64,000 bases of DNA from Cycas panzhihuaensis (GCA_023213395.1 CM041465.1:152961741-153025740); one strand, 5' to 3'; shown: positions 36,060-48,780, numbered from the stretch's first letter. Numbers and translations: made by a program. The notes: generated by a model not told the origin, from the letters alone.

Positions 36060-36140
36060 GTCTTCGTAAGGATTTCTTTGTCAGGTAGCCATACAAACAT
36101 CACATAAAATAATAGTTGTAAAGAAACACTGGCCCCTTGG
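36060..36140 (-). repeat. Polypurine tract and start of Tat-3 3' LTR
   Basis: The minus strand reads CCAAGGGGCCAG directly followed at 36,128 by TGTTTCTTTAC, parallel to the polypurine tract and TGTTTCCC LTR starts of Tat-1 and Tat-4. Only about 70 bases can belong to this LTR before plus-strand Tat-2 sequence begins, so it is truncated or the join is a rearrangement. Confidence 0.4.
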
Positions 36141-36639
36141 TAATAGAACCTCATTGCTTTAGAGCATTATATGATGGTGAAAGTTACTAACACACACATC
36201 ATCAATAGTAGTGATAACTAGTAGGCAAGTGTGTAGGTAACTAATGGGGGCTATAGGTGCTACAAGGGATGTATGGATAGGAGGACATATGCTAGGGGAG
36301 GAGACAAGCTCATGGTTCAATAAAACCTCCAAGTGAGGGACCCTAGACCTATAGCACATGCCATAGAAAATAAAGAAGAGGGGTGACCTAAGGGTGATGC
36401 CCTTTAGTGGCACCCCTAAATAGGTAGCATGACCCTAGAAAATGTGGCGGGTTCAAAACCCAAAGAAGAAACTAAGGAGGATTAAAGGATGTTTTATCAC
36501 TCCAAGATAAAGTATAAATCAAATAAAGAAGGGTTTTGGTTACCATAGTTTAGCCTCATTAGTAGCCACCATTTAGAGGTAAAGAAGGAGTAGAGGTTGG
36601 GGGAGAGGTCACCATTAAAGGGTTTCTAAAGGATGACCT

Positions 36640-37080
36640 ATCAAGCCTGTAACGAGCCATCTAGGAGCTGGAGATGACACTCAATAATAAAGTAAACTAG
36701 ATTATTAACCTTAACATTCTAATCATGAGGGATGTATTGAATATTAACTGAGGAAAAGTGAGACGGAAGAGACCTAGCGGTTAAAGTGAGGGATCTCAAC
36801 TAAGGGTAGAGGACCTAATAGGTTTGGGTCAACTGGGATACTATGACCTAAGAGTCACAATGCGAGATGATAGGACCACGATGGAAGCAAAGTGCATCGG
36901 TTAAGGCTTCTATAGTAGCTGTATACTCCACTTCATCGTTTATGGCCTCAGGTAGATAAATCTCAGAACATATAAAATCATTCCCAGAGGGATCACAAAT
37001 GATCCAAGTTACAACAGAAGGTCCTAAGTTATCATGATTACCACCATCCATGAAGATGAGTAGCACCATGACTAGGGAAA
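36640..37080 (-). pseudogene. Detached aRNH of Tat-3
   Basis: Minus-strand motifs are IFMDGGNHDNLGPS (first D kept), TWIICDPSGNDFI, INDEVEYTATIEALTDALCF (E kept) and ISHCDS (second D kept), then a stop. The C-terminal half is decayed, and the last acidic motif (ADSL elsewhere) reads VNNL. Its neighbours match Tat-1: PMD gene on the opposite strand starting at 37,631, LTR on the other side. Confidence 0.8.
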
Positions 37081-37626
37081 TAACAAGGAACTTAATGAAA
37101 AGAAGGGAGATGCTCTATGAAGGACAATGAGTCTTAACAATCATAATTACTTAAAATGCTAATTAAGAGAGGATATGAGAGACCTATAGCCAAGTTGTTA
37201 AGCTTATAGAGGGCCTACCCTATAAAAAGGAAGAAGCAAAGGTAAGAACAAACTTAATGTTGAGGATCTAAGGTTGGTTTGGGGCCAACTAAGGGATCAA
37301 CCTAGGGATTGGATCCCATTGGGAGCAAAACGGGCTAAAATAGATGTGAAAAATAGAGTCAACTAGCTAAAATAAGTCCATGAAGTATAAACATAGATAG
37401 TGTTTTAAGCGACACAAAATAAGGCAAAAAGAACTCCCGAAGGACATAAAAGGGGTGCCATAAATGCTAGAAAAGTTGAGGAAAAGGGGCATCCAGGAGC
37501 CTGAAAGGGTAGGGACCTTGAAGAGAATAAGGACAAACCCAAGGAGGTAGTCTTAATGACTCCATTAGAATGGGAAAAGGCTACGAGGCTTCAAGGAGTC
37601 TTGCAAATAAAAGGGGACAAGGAGGT

Positions 37627-37645
37627 GAAAATGGAATTCATTTTC
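37627..37645. promoter_or_regulatory. Palindrome at the divergent boundary, Tat-3
   Basis: GAAAATGGAATTCATTTTC is the third copy of the dyad found next to the TATA box in Tat-1 and Tat-4. Here the TATA position reads AAATAAAAGG (37,606-37,616). The ATG in the palindrome starts PMD exon 1 on the plus strand. Confidence 0.55.
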
Positions 37646-40110
37646 ATACTCCCTCATGTAATCTAGAGAGAAAACTACTTGCTACCATCAACTTACCACC
37701 CTAAGATGAGCTTGGTGTAGGAGATCCAACTGTTAGATCATCATGCAGAGGAAGCCATTGAGACCATAACTTAGTGATGGCAGTAGTTAGGCTAGACCTA
37801 GTACTCAAATTTTAACCATGACTCACTTATTTGAATCTTTTCATTAGTGTCTTTTATATGCTGGGTAGTGCCTATTAGGGGTGCTATGTGGCCTGATAGG
37901 GCCCAATTGAGGGCCCGTAAGAGGATGGACTAGGGCTTTAGGAAGCCCTAATCCTAATAGACAAAGTGTTATCTATCTTTATTTATATATTTTTTATTTT
38001 TATTTTATTTTTTTAATTTTAAGAGGGAAAAATATGGTACCACAAATATCTGTGTGGGGCACAGGGAGTGTCTGTGAGGCTCACTAATATATTTGCAGTG
38101 TTGCAAATATATTAGTAGGATGAAGATAAATATAAGAAATATATGAAAATTTTTAGATTTGTTCAAATTTTTATAATTGTTATGTTAACTAGGAGTGCCC
38201 TTGGCCCTGTAGGGAGGTAAGTAACTGATTGATAATGTTTGTTAGTGATTTTTAGCATGTCACCATAGTGGAAAATTGCAAGAACATTGATTCATTGATG
38301 ATAGGATTTATAGAGTTGATGGATCACATGATAAGGTGACATTGAGACAATGTGGCTTGCTCAAGATAGTTTGCACACCACAGTATGCCTTAGGCTAGGC
38401 ACTTTTAGTTGACATCATCTCTCATTGGGATCGACAAAGGCATGTGTTCCATCTTTCACTAGTGGGAGACATCACCATCACCCCAACAAATGTCTGAAGG
38501 ATCATAGAGGTGCCTACCAGTAGAGCAACAATGGTTTTAGTGACTTTGCCTAGCATGGATGCTTCATATAGAGAGGGAGCCAAATATTTTTATGATAGGG
38601 GTTACTGGGACTAAAGGGGACTATCGTTGAGGATAATAGTGATATCCAAGATTCCTCATATAAGGAAGATGATTATCTTTGTTATTCTATTCTAAATTTC
38701 CTAAAAATAGAAATATAAAGACGTGTCCAGAGAGTGGATGGATATCATAAAATGATGCAAGTTAGAAGAGAGGTTTGATTGGGCTACTTTGATAGTGGCC
38801 AATCTCATGGTTTAGCTCGACCAGATCTAGGCGATAGCACGAGGAGGACTCTCATATAACTCCCTACTCTAGTGCTGGTTATTTAATCATTATTGAGGAG
38901 TGGGACTAACAAAAGGGCTATAACCCATACCAGTTAGTACTCCTCTGATACATCAATGTCCATTATATTTCAGGGGCATCAGAGAGCTAGCTCATGTTAA
39001 GAGATCTACAATAGTTATATCAGTAGACCTACTAATGGTAGATGACTATATAAGCCAACAATGTCACATCATGGATTAGGACAGTGATGTAGAGGAGGGA
39101 GGGGTTACAGGGGTCCTAACAATGGAGTTGAGAGAGAAGGATTAGGGAGCTACTGGTACTAATTTAGAGGTAGGTGAAATATTGGTGGTTATAAGAGAGG
39201 CAACTATAGCTATGACGGGAGTAGAGATCCTCATAGCGGAGGGGGCAGAGGATGAGGAGGCACCAACTTCTCTAGGAGGTGAGGAGCTAAGAGTAGATGA
39301 GTTAGGAGCTAAGGAGGTAACAACTAGAGAGGCAACAGTTGGAGAGGTTTTAGCTGATCCTAGAGGTAAGTTCTCTCTCTTTTCCTAATTATAGCTTTCA
39401 ATTTAGTTATTTGATTTGAGATATTTATGATGTTATTATTTATGTTTATGGATTTTATTTATACTCCACACTGACACATGGACTTGCATGATTGGTAGGT
39501 GGAGAGGGCATAGAGGAGATGATCAAGAGAGCTATAGTCAAGCTCTTACCATAGGTATATAAGGAGGGGTAGCCTCCCATCGTAGACAATGGAGAGCTAG
39601 GCTCAATAGGACCCTACATAGTGGCTTTTCCCCCCATCATTTGAGTCAAAGATATATGGCTTGTGGAGGCCCAGGAGAGACAGATAGAGAGGGATCAACT
39701 CTATGCAGAGATGGATTAGCTATGAGCTCAAGTGTAGGAGTTAGAGGACCAAGTAGGGGATAGAGTGATCTAAGGAGATCCCAGGTCTAAGAGGAGGATT
39801 GTAGTCCTAGAGACTCAACTAGTGGAGGCATAGGGACACCTATCTAGGGCACATGAGGATCACAATTGACCCTAAGAGATGTAGGATGGATTGACTGAGG
39901 TGATAAAGGAGAGAGACTAGCTATAGTACGCTATGAATGATTAGTTAATAAATGGTAGCCAGGTCTTTGTGCACCCATATCCACATAACTACGCCATACT
40001 AGAGGAGATCGAGGGATGAGGAAAGTGAGGTCAGGACCTCATAGAGACACATGAGGAGCCTTAAAGGAGTCTGGTCCCTGGGAGAGTAGGGTGACCCAAG
40101 GGAGACACAC
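37631..40110 (+). pseudogene. Plant mobile domain gene in Tat-3, three exons
   Basis: Exon 1 is 37,631-37,800, whose donor is changed to GTACTC. Intron 1 is 37,801-38,255, ending TTTTTAG. Exon 2 is 38,256-39,365 with RQRHVFHLSLVGDITITP, the PMD-like core. Intron 2 is 39,366-39,498, with perfect GTAAG and TTGGTAG ends in phase 1, as in Tat-1 and Tat-4. Exon 3 is 39,499-40,110 and starts with EGIEEMIKRAI. It encodes a charged, coiled-coil-like tail (RQIERDQLYAEMD, ELEDQVGDRVI) parallel to Tat-4 exon 3. Many stops are TAG where CAG or TGG is expected. The gene opposes the element's own strand. Confidence 0.75.
38083..38116. repeat. Perfect hairpin in PMD intron 1, Tat-3
   Basis: Arms of 15 bases (first ACTAATATATTTGCA) are separated by a 4-base loop GTGT. 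It lies in the same intron that carries long palindromes in Tat-4 (61,033-61,062 and 61,091-61,124). Confidence 0.85.
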
Positions 40111-40114
40111 CATG

Positions 40115-40920
40115 AGTATAACCTATCATGTTGACTTTTGTATCATAGTTTTGATGAAAGGAAAGCTTCAGACCTCCAGGGGGTTTTATACTTCACATAT
40201 ATATGATTATACATCCCCCCTGCAAGGATTTTGGCTTCTTAGAGTACATTGTACTAACACATTTTATATTATCATGTAGATTATATACATATATAAAGAT
40301 GGAAAACCACATTTATATACCATTTTGATATGAGTTATTGATTTACTTTGATGGTTATGGATGTATGAATGCACAGGTGCATAGATCTTGTTATGTTATT
40401 TATTTATTTACATATCCTCTTTGTATAGCATAACACTCACACTAGGCATATATGATCACCCTGTATACTAAGTAATCTTATGTGGCTCTAGGGTGAGGGG
40501 GTCACATTTTCCTCAGAAGGAAAATAGTGATCTAGACATCAAAGGGAATAAGAACAGGTACAGATACCCTAAAAGTAGTAAGAGGAGATAAGGTCTATCT
40601 CAAGAAGCCCTCTATAGGTAGCAACTTATGCTCATATGTGAATAGAGTTGATTCCTAAAGAAGGAACCAAACATAAGCATGGAGATGTACCCCTATGGTG
40701 ATATATTCACCACTACCCATGGGCTAAAGGAAGGGCTCCATTTGCTAAGGGTAAATACAACAACTTTAGAAAGAGGCATAGACATCTTGACAATAAATAG
40801 AGTTATTAGAGACTCAAATACATGCTATGCCCCCAGTGAGGGTACTTGGCATTGTATTTGAATGGTAGTTTAGGCTCATTCTAGAGTCAGGGACTGACTT
40901 TCTTTCTAATTAGAAGGAGC
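40115..40920. other. Spacer between PMD exon 3 and integrase end, Tat-3
   Basis: No motif recognised. It corresponds to 58,340-58,960 of Tat-4, where the two opposing genes converge, and should hold both 3' untranslated regions. Confidence 0.45.
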
Positions 40921-40924
40921 AATA

Positions 40925-41995
40925 ATAAACCATAGAATTTCTTTAGGAACTTGCCATTTATAACTTTATCAAACTCAAGGCCCTCTAACTTGGCTATCCT
41001 ATATGTGCCATTATTGAGTCTCTCAAGAACGGCAAAAGGGCCCACCTATTTGGGGCCAAATTTTGATAAGTAGTTATAGAGATACTCTAGCTTGTAGACT
41101 TGGTCCCTGTGATTTAAGGGGTGAGGACGTAGATGTTAGACATACGCCCTTTGTGTCCTAGCCTTAGATGCTAGGTTAACTTGGTACGTGGCCAAGTACC
41201 TTTCATCCAAAGCCTTAAGGTTAAGGAGGTGGGCTTAGCAACATCATTCCTTATTGATAAACTCATTAAGGGATATCTTTAATGAGGGCTTTTAAAGGCA
41301 AAATTGCCTGGAGTCCATAAACTAAGGAGAAAGGTGTCATCCTCATGGTAGTGTAGATCGAGGTGCGATAGGCCCACAAAGCCAAATGAAGTTGAACGTG
41401 CCAATCTCTTTGAGATTGTGTGACAATTTTCTTTAGAATATTAAGTAGGGTTTTATTGAAAGATTCAATTTAGCCATTAGCCTAGGGGTAATAAAGGGAT
41501 GAAGTCTTGTGAGAGATCTTAAATTTCTCATAAATCTCATCCATCTCTTTATTACAAAATTGAGTTCCATTATCTGTGATACATAAAGGTGGCAATCATC
41601 TTATGGGTTGTAGAAGACAACAAGATAGCTTTATCCCATTTGGTGAAGTACTCTTTCGTGGTTAAGATAAATTTGTGATGAATTGAGGAAAGTGGAGTAA
41701 TAACTCTAATTAGGGGGATATGATAGCACACAACACCTTAGAAGGCTAGTGGATAACATTGTCATGCTCTTACCATTTACAGTAATGCTATAGATATGCA
41801 TGGGCATCCTTGAATAAGGATGGCTAATAGTATCCCATGTGAAGGATTCTTTAGGCCATGTAGCCTCCAAAGCAGCCTCCATAAATGGCACTATTATATT
41901 TGTGAAGAATTTGGCTAGTCTCCTCGAGAGTAAGGTAAGAAAGAGAATGCCATCAAAGGATTGCTTGTACAATATGTCTTGTATAAGTAAATGTT
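40925..41995 (-). pseudogene. Integrase of Tat-3
   Basis: Minus-strand motifs from high to low coordinates are LYKQSFDGILF, the zinc-binding part (decayed), ITDNGTQFCNKEMDEIYE (second catalytic D kept, unlike Tat-4), KFKISHKTSSLYYP, ESFNKTLLNILKK (catalytic E), WAYRTSIYT, and at the C-terminus NNGTYRIAKLEGLEF with FLKKFYG. The order and wording match Tat-4 almost motif for motif. Stops include YYP*ANG, a CAG-to-TAG change shared with Tat-4. Confidence 0.87.
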
Positions 41996-42099
41996 ATCAA
42001 GCGAGAACCCTAATACGTGACTTCATTTTATCATTGGTATTAATAGGGTATTACTATTAAGGTATTGTATAATATCCCTATACCATTTGCTATCAGCTA

Positions 42100-42565
42100 A
42101 TAGATGGGGGGATGAGTGCTGGAGAGCTAGGATGGGCTCGTCCAACAATGAATCATTAATTGGAACCCTAAGGGAATTAAGGATGGGGGTGTCAACTAAC
42201 TATTCCATAATTATCATACCCTTCTTAGACTTCTAGTTAATGATTTTAAGGTTGTATTCCTAAAAGAGGATAACCCATTTTCCTACCCTTCCTATCAAAT
42301 CTGACTAGGTTAGAAGGTATCTCAACGGATCATATCAGATGATCACATGAGTGGTATTACCCAAGAAGTAGTACCTAAACTTCTTATTAGCGTGAACTAA
42401 GGCTAAGCACTCCTTTTTAGCTGGTAGGTTGTTCAATTCTACTACCACTAACATGCGATTAACAAAATATATGGCCCTATTAGTTTTTTAGTGATCTTAT
42501 TGGGATAACATGGCTCCCAAGGATTCATTAGTTGTCAAGGTTATTAGGGATCCAACCCATAATTT
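42100..42565 (-). pseudogene. Pol RNase H of Tat-3, 5'-truncated
   Basis: The minus strand shows TTNESLGAMLSQ, NRAIYFVNRML, PAKKECLALVHANKKFRYYF, DPLRYLLT and KSKKGMIIM. This is the gypsy RNase H that is part of pol, distinct from the detached aRNH at 36,640-37,080, so Tat-3 had both. Sequence homology stops near 42,565: RT, PR, gag and 5' LTR are missing. Confidence 0.85.
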
Positions 42566-42639
42566 ATCTTCTCTTATATTCTCTTATATCTTCTACTTCT
42601 TCTCTCTCTTATATCTTTTATTTCTTCTACTTCTTCCCT

Positions 42640-42768
42640 TTTCTTAATATCCCACATGCATAAGTAGAAGGTCATGTAGTGGTCATTAAGCACTATATAT
42701 ATATTCATGTAATATCCCACATGCATAAGGAGGAGGTTGTGTAGTGAGCATAGAGCCATATATATATA

Positions 42769-42813
<45 letters not shown>

Positions 42814-42971
42814 GCATGTAATCTTTAGAGTATGGTATCTTAAATGTCATTTTTATTGCATATAATTGGGAGGTTTCCTCCTTGAAGATTATTATAATAC
42901 AAGTGCACTTTTTGAGTTATTTTCTTATTATATTAGTGTGTAATTATGATTAAGGAGTGGTATCCTAATAA
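42640..42971 (+). repeat. Probable 5' LTR (3' part) of Gypsy-B
   Basis: This stretch directly precedes the primer site. It contains a 65-bp direct duplication (AATATCCCACATGCATAAG at 42,646 and 42,711) and a TA/TATATG microsatellite at about 42,763-42,815. No 3' LTR is in the window, so the start cannot be fixed. Confidence 0.5.
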
Positions 42972-42972
42972 G

Positions 42973-42984
42973 TGGTATCAGAGC
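42973..42984 (+). promoter_or_regulatory. Gypsy-B primer binding site (initiator tRNA-Met)
   Basis: A perfect TGGTATCAGAGC upstream of a gypsy gag gene. Confidence 0.88.
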
Positions 42985-43881
42985 AATTGATCCATTCCTT
43001 GTGGGAGAGTCAAAGGTACTAAATAATTATTTTTTTTACATTAGTTTTTTTCTCATAAGTACCTATTCTTATTTAATTTCCATTTAGTTACTTTGCTTTT
43101 TGGGGGTAGATAACACTGTAATCAGGAAGTTATCCTAACAATGCCACCAGGCAGTTTTCTTTTATATTTACATACAGACCCTATGTTGGGGGTAAATAAA
43201 TATCATAAGGATATGTTGTTTTGGGCTAGGCGCATTGTGGCTTTTCCATCCCTTACATGAAGGACTGGAAATCACACTCCTAAATCAATCCTTAGACAAA
43301 ACTCAATTATAAAATTGTACCTCCATGTACTTATGGGTATATAAGAGGACCCCCTAGATATGCCTTCCTAGTATAGGTAACCATAGGAAACTTATTAACC
43401 ATCTATAATTTATAGTGCACTAATAAGTGGTTAGCCCCAAGAAGTTACTCTCCACGTACCCTAGAGACATGGTAATGAAACTATATAGTAGAGTGTTTCC
43501 CTCTATAAGTTGATACTATTTATGATTGGGATCAATATATCGAAGACCTTACAAATTAGACAAGCCCATGCTTAGTGCACCTGGTCAGTCTATTAGTGGT
43601 TTATGCACACTTAGTCAGTCAGTTATTATCAATTTGTTAAATCTACTATATTTAGCCAGTTTGTCATTAGGTCATACACACATAGTCAGTCAACCAAACA
43701 ATGACCAAAAAGCAAAAAAAAAAAAAAGGAAGTGAAAAGCAAAAATGTAAAAAAGTAAAAAAGAAAAAAAAATCCATATTGCCTCATTATAAAATATTAG
43801 GGATAGTAGTCTATAGGCACCCCATCAAATCCTTTTCATTCACATTCATCAAATAGGATTCAACTTAGGTCTTATGAACTA
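42985..43881 (+). other. Leader of Gypsy-B
   Basis: About 0.9 kb without protein motifs. It contains repeated GTCAGTC phrases (43,580-43,700) and an A-rich tract (43,713-43,775). Confidence 0.5.
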
Positions 43882-45216
43882 ATGGCCCCTAAGATAAACC
43901 CAAGTTGGACTCAAGATCTCAATGATGTTATTACACAACTTCAAGGAGATATATTACAAATCTAAAATAATTTCAATGAAAATTTTGAAGTAGTAATACT
44001 AGAGCTCACATCTATGAAACCTTTTAAGGAAGAAAAGATTGGCTTTGATGATACTACTTACATAGGTAGGGGTCACTTCACTAAAGAAGATGAAGGCAAT
44101 GATGGCAGGTACTTTCATCTAAACTTCCTTCCTAAGGTAGAAATTAATAAGTTCAATGGCACAGCTATATGTACCTGGATCACCTTAATGAAACAATACT
44201 TTTCTCTTCATCAAGTTCCAGTATATAAGAAGATCCCTCTTGCTTCTCTACACATGGAAACTGAACCCTACTAATGGTACCAATGGGTTATGAAAATAAT
44301 TAGTGGGCTTAGTTATCAATGGGAGGGTTTTGTCAAGGATCTTATAGCTTAATATAATAGTACCTAGGATCATGACCACTTTAACCAGTTAACTAAAATT
44401 AGATAGGAGGGGACTATTTTAGCTTATACAAGAGAATACCAATGTCTCTCGACAAGGGTTGATGGTCTTTGTCAGAATAAATTACTTGAATTATACATTG
44501 GTGGGTTATGAGATGGCATTAGACATGAGTTGAAACTCTTAAAACCTGATAACATCTCTATAGCTATCAATTTTACTTGATATATTGAAGTAAAAAATAA
44601 GGCATCTTGACCCCTCCAACAAACATTCCTAGAAAAATTACCATAATTTCAAGCTTCTGGTGTGTGACGAATGAATTCCCAAGAGATAGATGTGAAATGA
44701 TTAAAAGGGTTATGTTTTCATTGTACCCAAAAGTTGAATAAAGACCATAAGTATCCTGAATGATGCTTATTCATAATTGAGGATGTTCAAGATGATAAAC
44801 CAGTAGAAGAAGCCTCATTAGAGCCAGAAAATAATGATTGTGACCCACCTAAGGAGGAAGAAGAAGATACTGCTACTATATTTATACATGCCCTAACTGG
44901 AATTGCAGCCCCTCAGACACTCAAACTTATTGGGTACATTAAGAAAAGGAAGGTGGTTGTCCTCATAGATACTAAAAGCACCGACAATTTCATTAATCAG
45001 AAACTTATTGAAGAACTCAACTATTTTCCATATCCTATTAAAACTTTTGAGGTTATGGTGGCTAATGGAGGGACACTTGCTTATGGGGGAAATTGTCATA
45101 ATATCAAGTTGCAAATAGGTGACTTTCACTTCTCCACTTCTATGTATGCCATTCCTATTAGAGGAGTTGATGTTATATTAGGGGTACAATGGCTCAAACC
45201 ACTAGGGACCATTTAA
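43882..45216 (+). pseudogene. gag and protease of Gypsy-B
   Basis: Translation starts MAPKINPSWTQDLND. The gag domain follows (LNFLPKVEINKFNGTAICTW, MKQYFSLHQV, LSTRVDGL, ELYIGGL). A zinc-knuckle remnant CFHCTQK lies near 44,715. The protease active site LIDTKSTDNFINQKL is near 44,966, and the end is VILGVQWLKPLG. The same frame runs through the whole stretch. The interruptions are stops such as TGA for CGA (GL*DGIRHEL) and TAA or TAG for CAA or CAG. No frameshift was seen. Confidence 0.87.
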
Positions 45217-45559
45217 CTAAATATGCAAGATCTCTTCATTTGATTTACTTTTGAAGGAATTGAATATTAATTTAATGGGATTATTTCTCTACCGACTCAA
45301 ATCATCAGCTCACACTATATGGAGAGGCTCATTAAAAGGGGTGGTATAGGAATCATTACCAAATGTTATGCTCTGGGAGGTCAAGAACTTCCAACAGAAG
45401 GGAACATTCTCCAAGATGATGGTATACCAAATGACTTAAAATTGGTACTTCACTGCCACAACCAGGTCTTTCAGGATATTCCTTAAGGTCTTCTCCCAGT
45501 ACATGACCAAGATCATAGCATTGACCTGGTAGCTAGAAGCAATACTCCTTGTATTTGAC

Positions 45560-46790
45560 CATACTGGTATCCCTATCAGCAAAAAATTGAAATTGAACAA
45601 CTAGTTTAAGAACTCCTTAATATTGGTATTATTAGGGAAAGTAAAATCACTTTTTCTGCCTCGGTGATTTTAGTAAGAAAAAAGGATGGCTCATTTCGCA
45701 TGTGTGTAGACTACCACGAGCTCAGTAAGATAACCATCAAGGATAAATTTCTTATACCAGTCATCGATGAACTCCATGGAGCAATGTTCTTCACATCATT
45801 AGACTTGCGGTTAAGATACTATCAAATTAGGATCAAGGTAGAGGATGTTCATAAAACTACATTTTATACACATGAAGGTCTTTATGAATTTTTAGTCATG
45901 CCATTTGGCTTGACTAATGCCCCATCCATCTTTCAAAGACTCATGAATAAACTCTTTAGGCCTTACTTAAGGAAGTTCATGTTAGTCTTTTTTAATGACA
46001 TTCTGATCTTCAGAGGTACGTGGGAAGACCATCTTCAGCATGTTGATAAGGCATTATAGGTGCTTGCAAACAACCTACTTTATGTAAAAAAATCAAAATG
46101 TCAATTTAGGCAAATAGAAATAGAATATTTGGGCCATATTATCTCTCAAGAAGGAGTCAAGGTGAATCCTAAGAAAATTGTAGTTATCACAAACTGGCCT
46201 AAACCCAAAAGCATTAAGGGCCTGGATGGATTCTTAGGAATCACAGGATATTATCGAAAGTTTGTTCCGGGCTATGCAAGGATTACTTCCCCTTTAATCA
46301 ACTTGTTAAAAAAGGATTCCTTTCATTGGAATGATAAGGCCTCTAAAGTATTTGAACACCTAAAGCTAGCTTTAACTACCACACCAGTCCTTACAAAACT
46401 AGACTTTACAAAGACCTTCACCATTGAATATGATACATCAGGGCAAGGAATTAGAGTAATCTTAATGCAAGAAGGGAAACCTTTGACCTTTGAAAGTCAT
46501 TAACTTACACCCAAGGAACAAGTCAAATCCACCTATGAGAAGGAGATATTAACAAATTTTCATGCAGTTAGGAAATAGTGATAATATTTATTAGGAACAC
46601 ATTTCCAAATTAAAACAGACCATGATAGCTTAAAATATTTCCTATCTCATAGGACGACATCTGAGGAATAATAAAAATGGGTTATCAAAATGAAAGCTTT
46701 TGACTTTGAAATCATATATTAAAAAGGCAAGGATAATATAGTTGTTGATACTTTATCTCATAAGGAAGAAGGTTATGCACTATATTCTAT
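45560..46790 (+). pseudogene. Reverse transcriptase and RNase H of Gypsy-B
   Basis: RT shows VRKKDGSFRMCVDYHELSK, FFTSLDLRLRYYQIRI, VMPFGLTNAPSIFQRLMNK, FMLVFFNDILIF (catalytic pair reads ND, the first D lost) and YLGHIISQEGVKV. The RNase H and tether show FLGITGYYRKFVPGYA, TIEYDTSGQGI, FQIKTDHDSLKYFL and KGKDNIVVDTLSHK. It is in the same frame as gag. Stops are TAG, TAA or TGA at codons one transition away from sense. Typical of chromovirus-like gypsy pol. Confidence 0.9.
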
Positions 46791-46959
46791 CATGACAGTT
46801 AATCCCTCTTGGATAGTGGTCGCCAAGCAAGAATGGGATCAAGACTCCGTTACAAAGTAGGTCATTCAACACCTTCAAGTTGGAGTAAGGCAATCAACCC
46901 ATTATACATGGTCTTCAAATATTCTCTAGTATAAGAATCAAATATATATATGCCCTCAC

Positions 46960-47382
46960 TCTAGCCTTAAGGAGCAAATTTTACATGATGCATATGCCTC
47001 TCCAATAGGTCACTTGGGATTCCTACAAACATACCACCATTTAAAACAATCTTTCTTTTGAAAGGGATAAAAAGGAGATGTAAAGAGATATGTTTCCTCA
47101 TATGAAATTTGTCAACGATATATGACAGAAATAGTTAAGTCTCCAGGATTGCTGCAACCCCTTCCCACACAAAATCAATGATGGGAAGAAATTTCTATGG
47201 ACTTCATCGTAGGTCTGCCCAAGTCAGAAGGAAAAGATGCTATACTGGTGGTTGTTGATAGGCTAATTAAATATGCTCATTTTTGTTGCATTCAAGTCAC
47301 ATATAAGGCAAAGCAAATCACTGAGATCTTTTTAAAGGATATACATAAGTTACATGGTAGAATCACACCTCTAGGGGGATAA
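46960..47382 (+). pseudogene. Integrase of Gypsy-B, truncated
   Basis: The zinc-binding part (GHLGFLQTYHHLKQSFF, CQRYMTE) is followed by MDFIVGLPKSEGKDAILVVV, with the first catalytic D, and RLIKYAHF. Homology stops at about 47,385, before the second catalytic D, so the core end, any chromodomain and the 3' LTR are missing. Confidence 0.9.
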
Positions 47383-47459
47383 CCACACTTGGATAAGATC
47401 AAGACAACCAACAAAGAGGTCCTAAATAAAAGATCTATTTAGAAAGTGAAGGAGATCAC

Positions 47460-48780
47460 CCATAAAGGGTGTCCATGCATTGAAACGTAGGTTCAGGACC
47501 CGCAAATGGCACACAAACTCCCTTCGAAGTAACTCTACTTCGGTTGAAAGGTGAAGGAGATGAGGGATATCCTCAGGTTTTTAAGTAACCTCGAAAGATG
47601 GGCCCTCCTGCCCTTTGATGGCTAAAGGAGGGAGGAGAAGATAAGTGAGGGAATGGCTCCTCATGTAGAATAGGGGATGTAAGAGAAGTAGGCCTATGCA
47701 AGTAGCAAGGGTGATACACACTCGTAGCAGAATGGCGAGATGACTAATCTACGAGTGCGAGACCAACCTAAAGGATGTGCTAAGGTTGCCTAGTAATGAC
47801 AAGGATCAAAAAAGGGGAGTGGCCTTGAAGGGGGATTGTCCTTAGGGTACTATGCTTGAGATGACCTTAAGGACATGAAATTATGACGAAGAAAGTCTCG
47901 ACTATTTTGCATGTGAGTGGCTATGCAATGTGGGTGATGGTAAGGTTGGGAATGTAGTGTTATATTCTTGTACGAAAAAGGGGTTCTTTCCAGGAAGAAG
48001 GAGAGGAACAATTATGAATAAGAAATAAAACACTCATTTACTCACTCATGCATGTCCTTATACTCCTTAATTTTTAAATGAAAAAAGGGCAAGGAACTAG
48101 CAAAGTAATTGTAAGTGATGTAAGGTTCATACAAGGGATGTAAACCTAAGAAAAATGTGCAACAAATAAGTATGCAATAGGTGTGGTTCCTATTGAGTGC
48201 ACTTTTGAAATAGGCAAGTAAACTAAATGTATGCAGGTAATCTAAGTAAGTTCTCTTTCTTTTCCCTTTCCTTCATATATAATGCATGTGGACAAACAAA
48301 ACAAAGTAAGAGGAGTAGGACAAAAAGGGAGTGAGGGGCATACCTAGAAAACCATGCGGTTGGAGGAACGCTATCTCTTTTGTTGTCCTCACCTTTCTCT
48401 TACTATTCCTAAGTACGAACAGCGTGATGTGGTGGTGCCAACGAATGAGGGTATAGAGGCTTCCTTACCTTTCCCAAATTGAGAGGGAAACAGAAAGGAA
48501 AAAAGAGAGAGCTATGCAAAAGAAGGACGTACTTGGGTGGAAGCATCTTTCTCCTTCTCTATGCATAGCAAAAGGGGAACCTATAACCAAGTAATGTTCA
48601 CCCTTCCCACAGGGCTGCTAGGATAAAAGATGTATATGTATATGCAATATATAAAATAAAACCATACAGGTTATTTTAATCAAAAGAAACTTTTGCAGCT
48701 AAAACAAACTTTCAATTTCCTTTCATACAAAAAAGATAAGAAAGAGGATGGGGTAGTTAGCCTCGGAATGACTAACCCTT
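47460..48780 (-). repeat. Tat-5: inverted partial LTR of a Tat relative
   Basis: The minus strand shares blocks with the Tat-4 5' LTR: TTGCGGGTCCTGAAC (TTGCAGGTCCTGAAC at about 51,356), GGGAAAGGTAAGGAAGCC (AGGGAAGGTAAGGAAGCC at about 50,705) and the TGTATG region near 50,455. It ends exactly where the Tat-4 LTR begins. It is therefore the 3' part of an LTR of a related element in opposite orientation. Tat-4 probably inserted into it. Confidence 0.5.
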
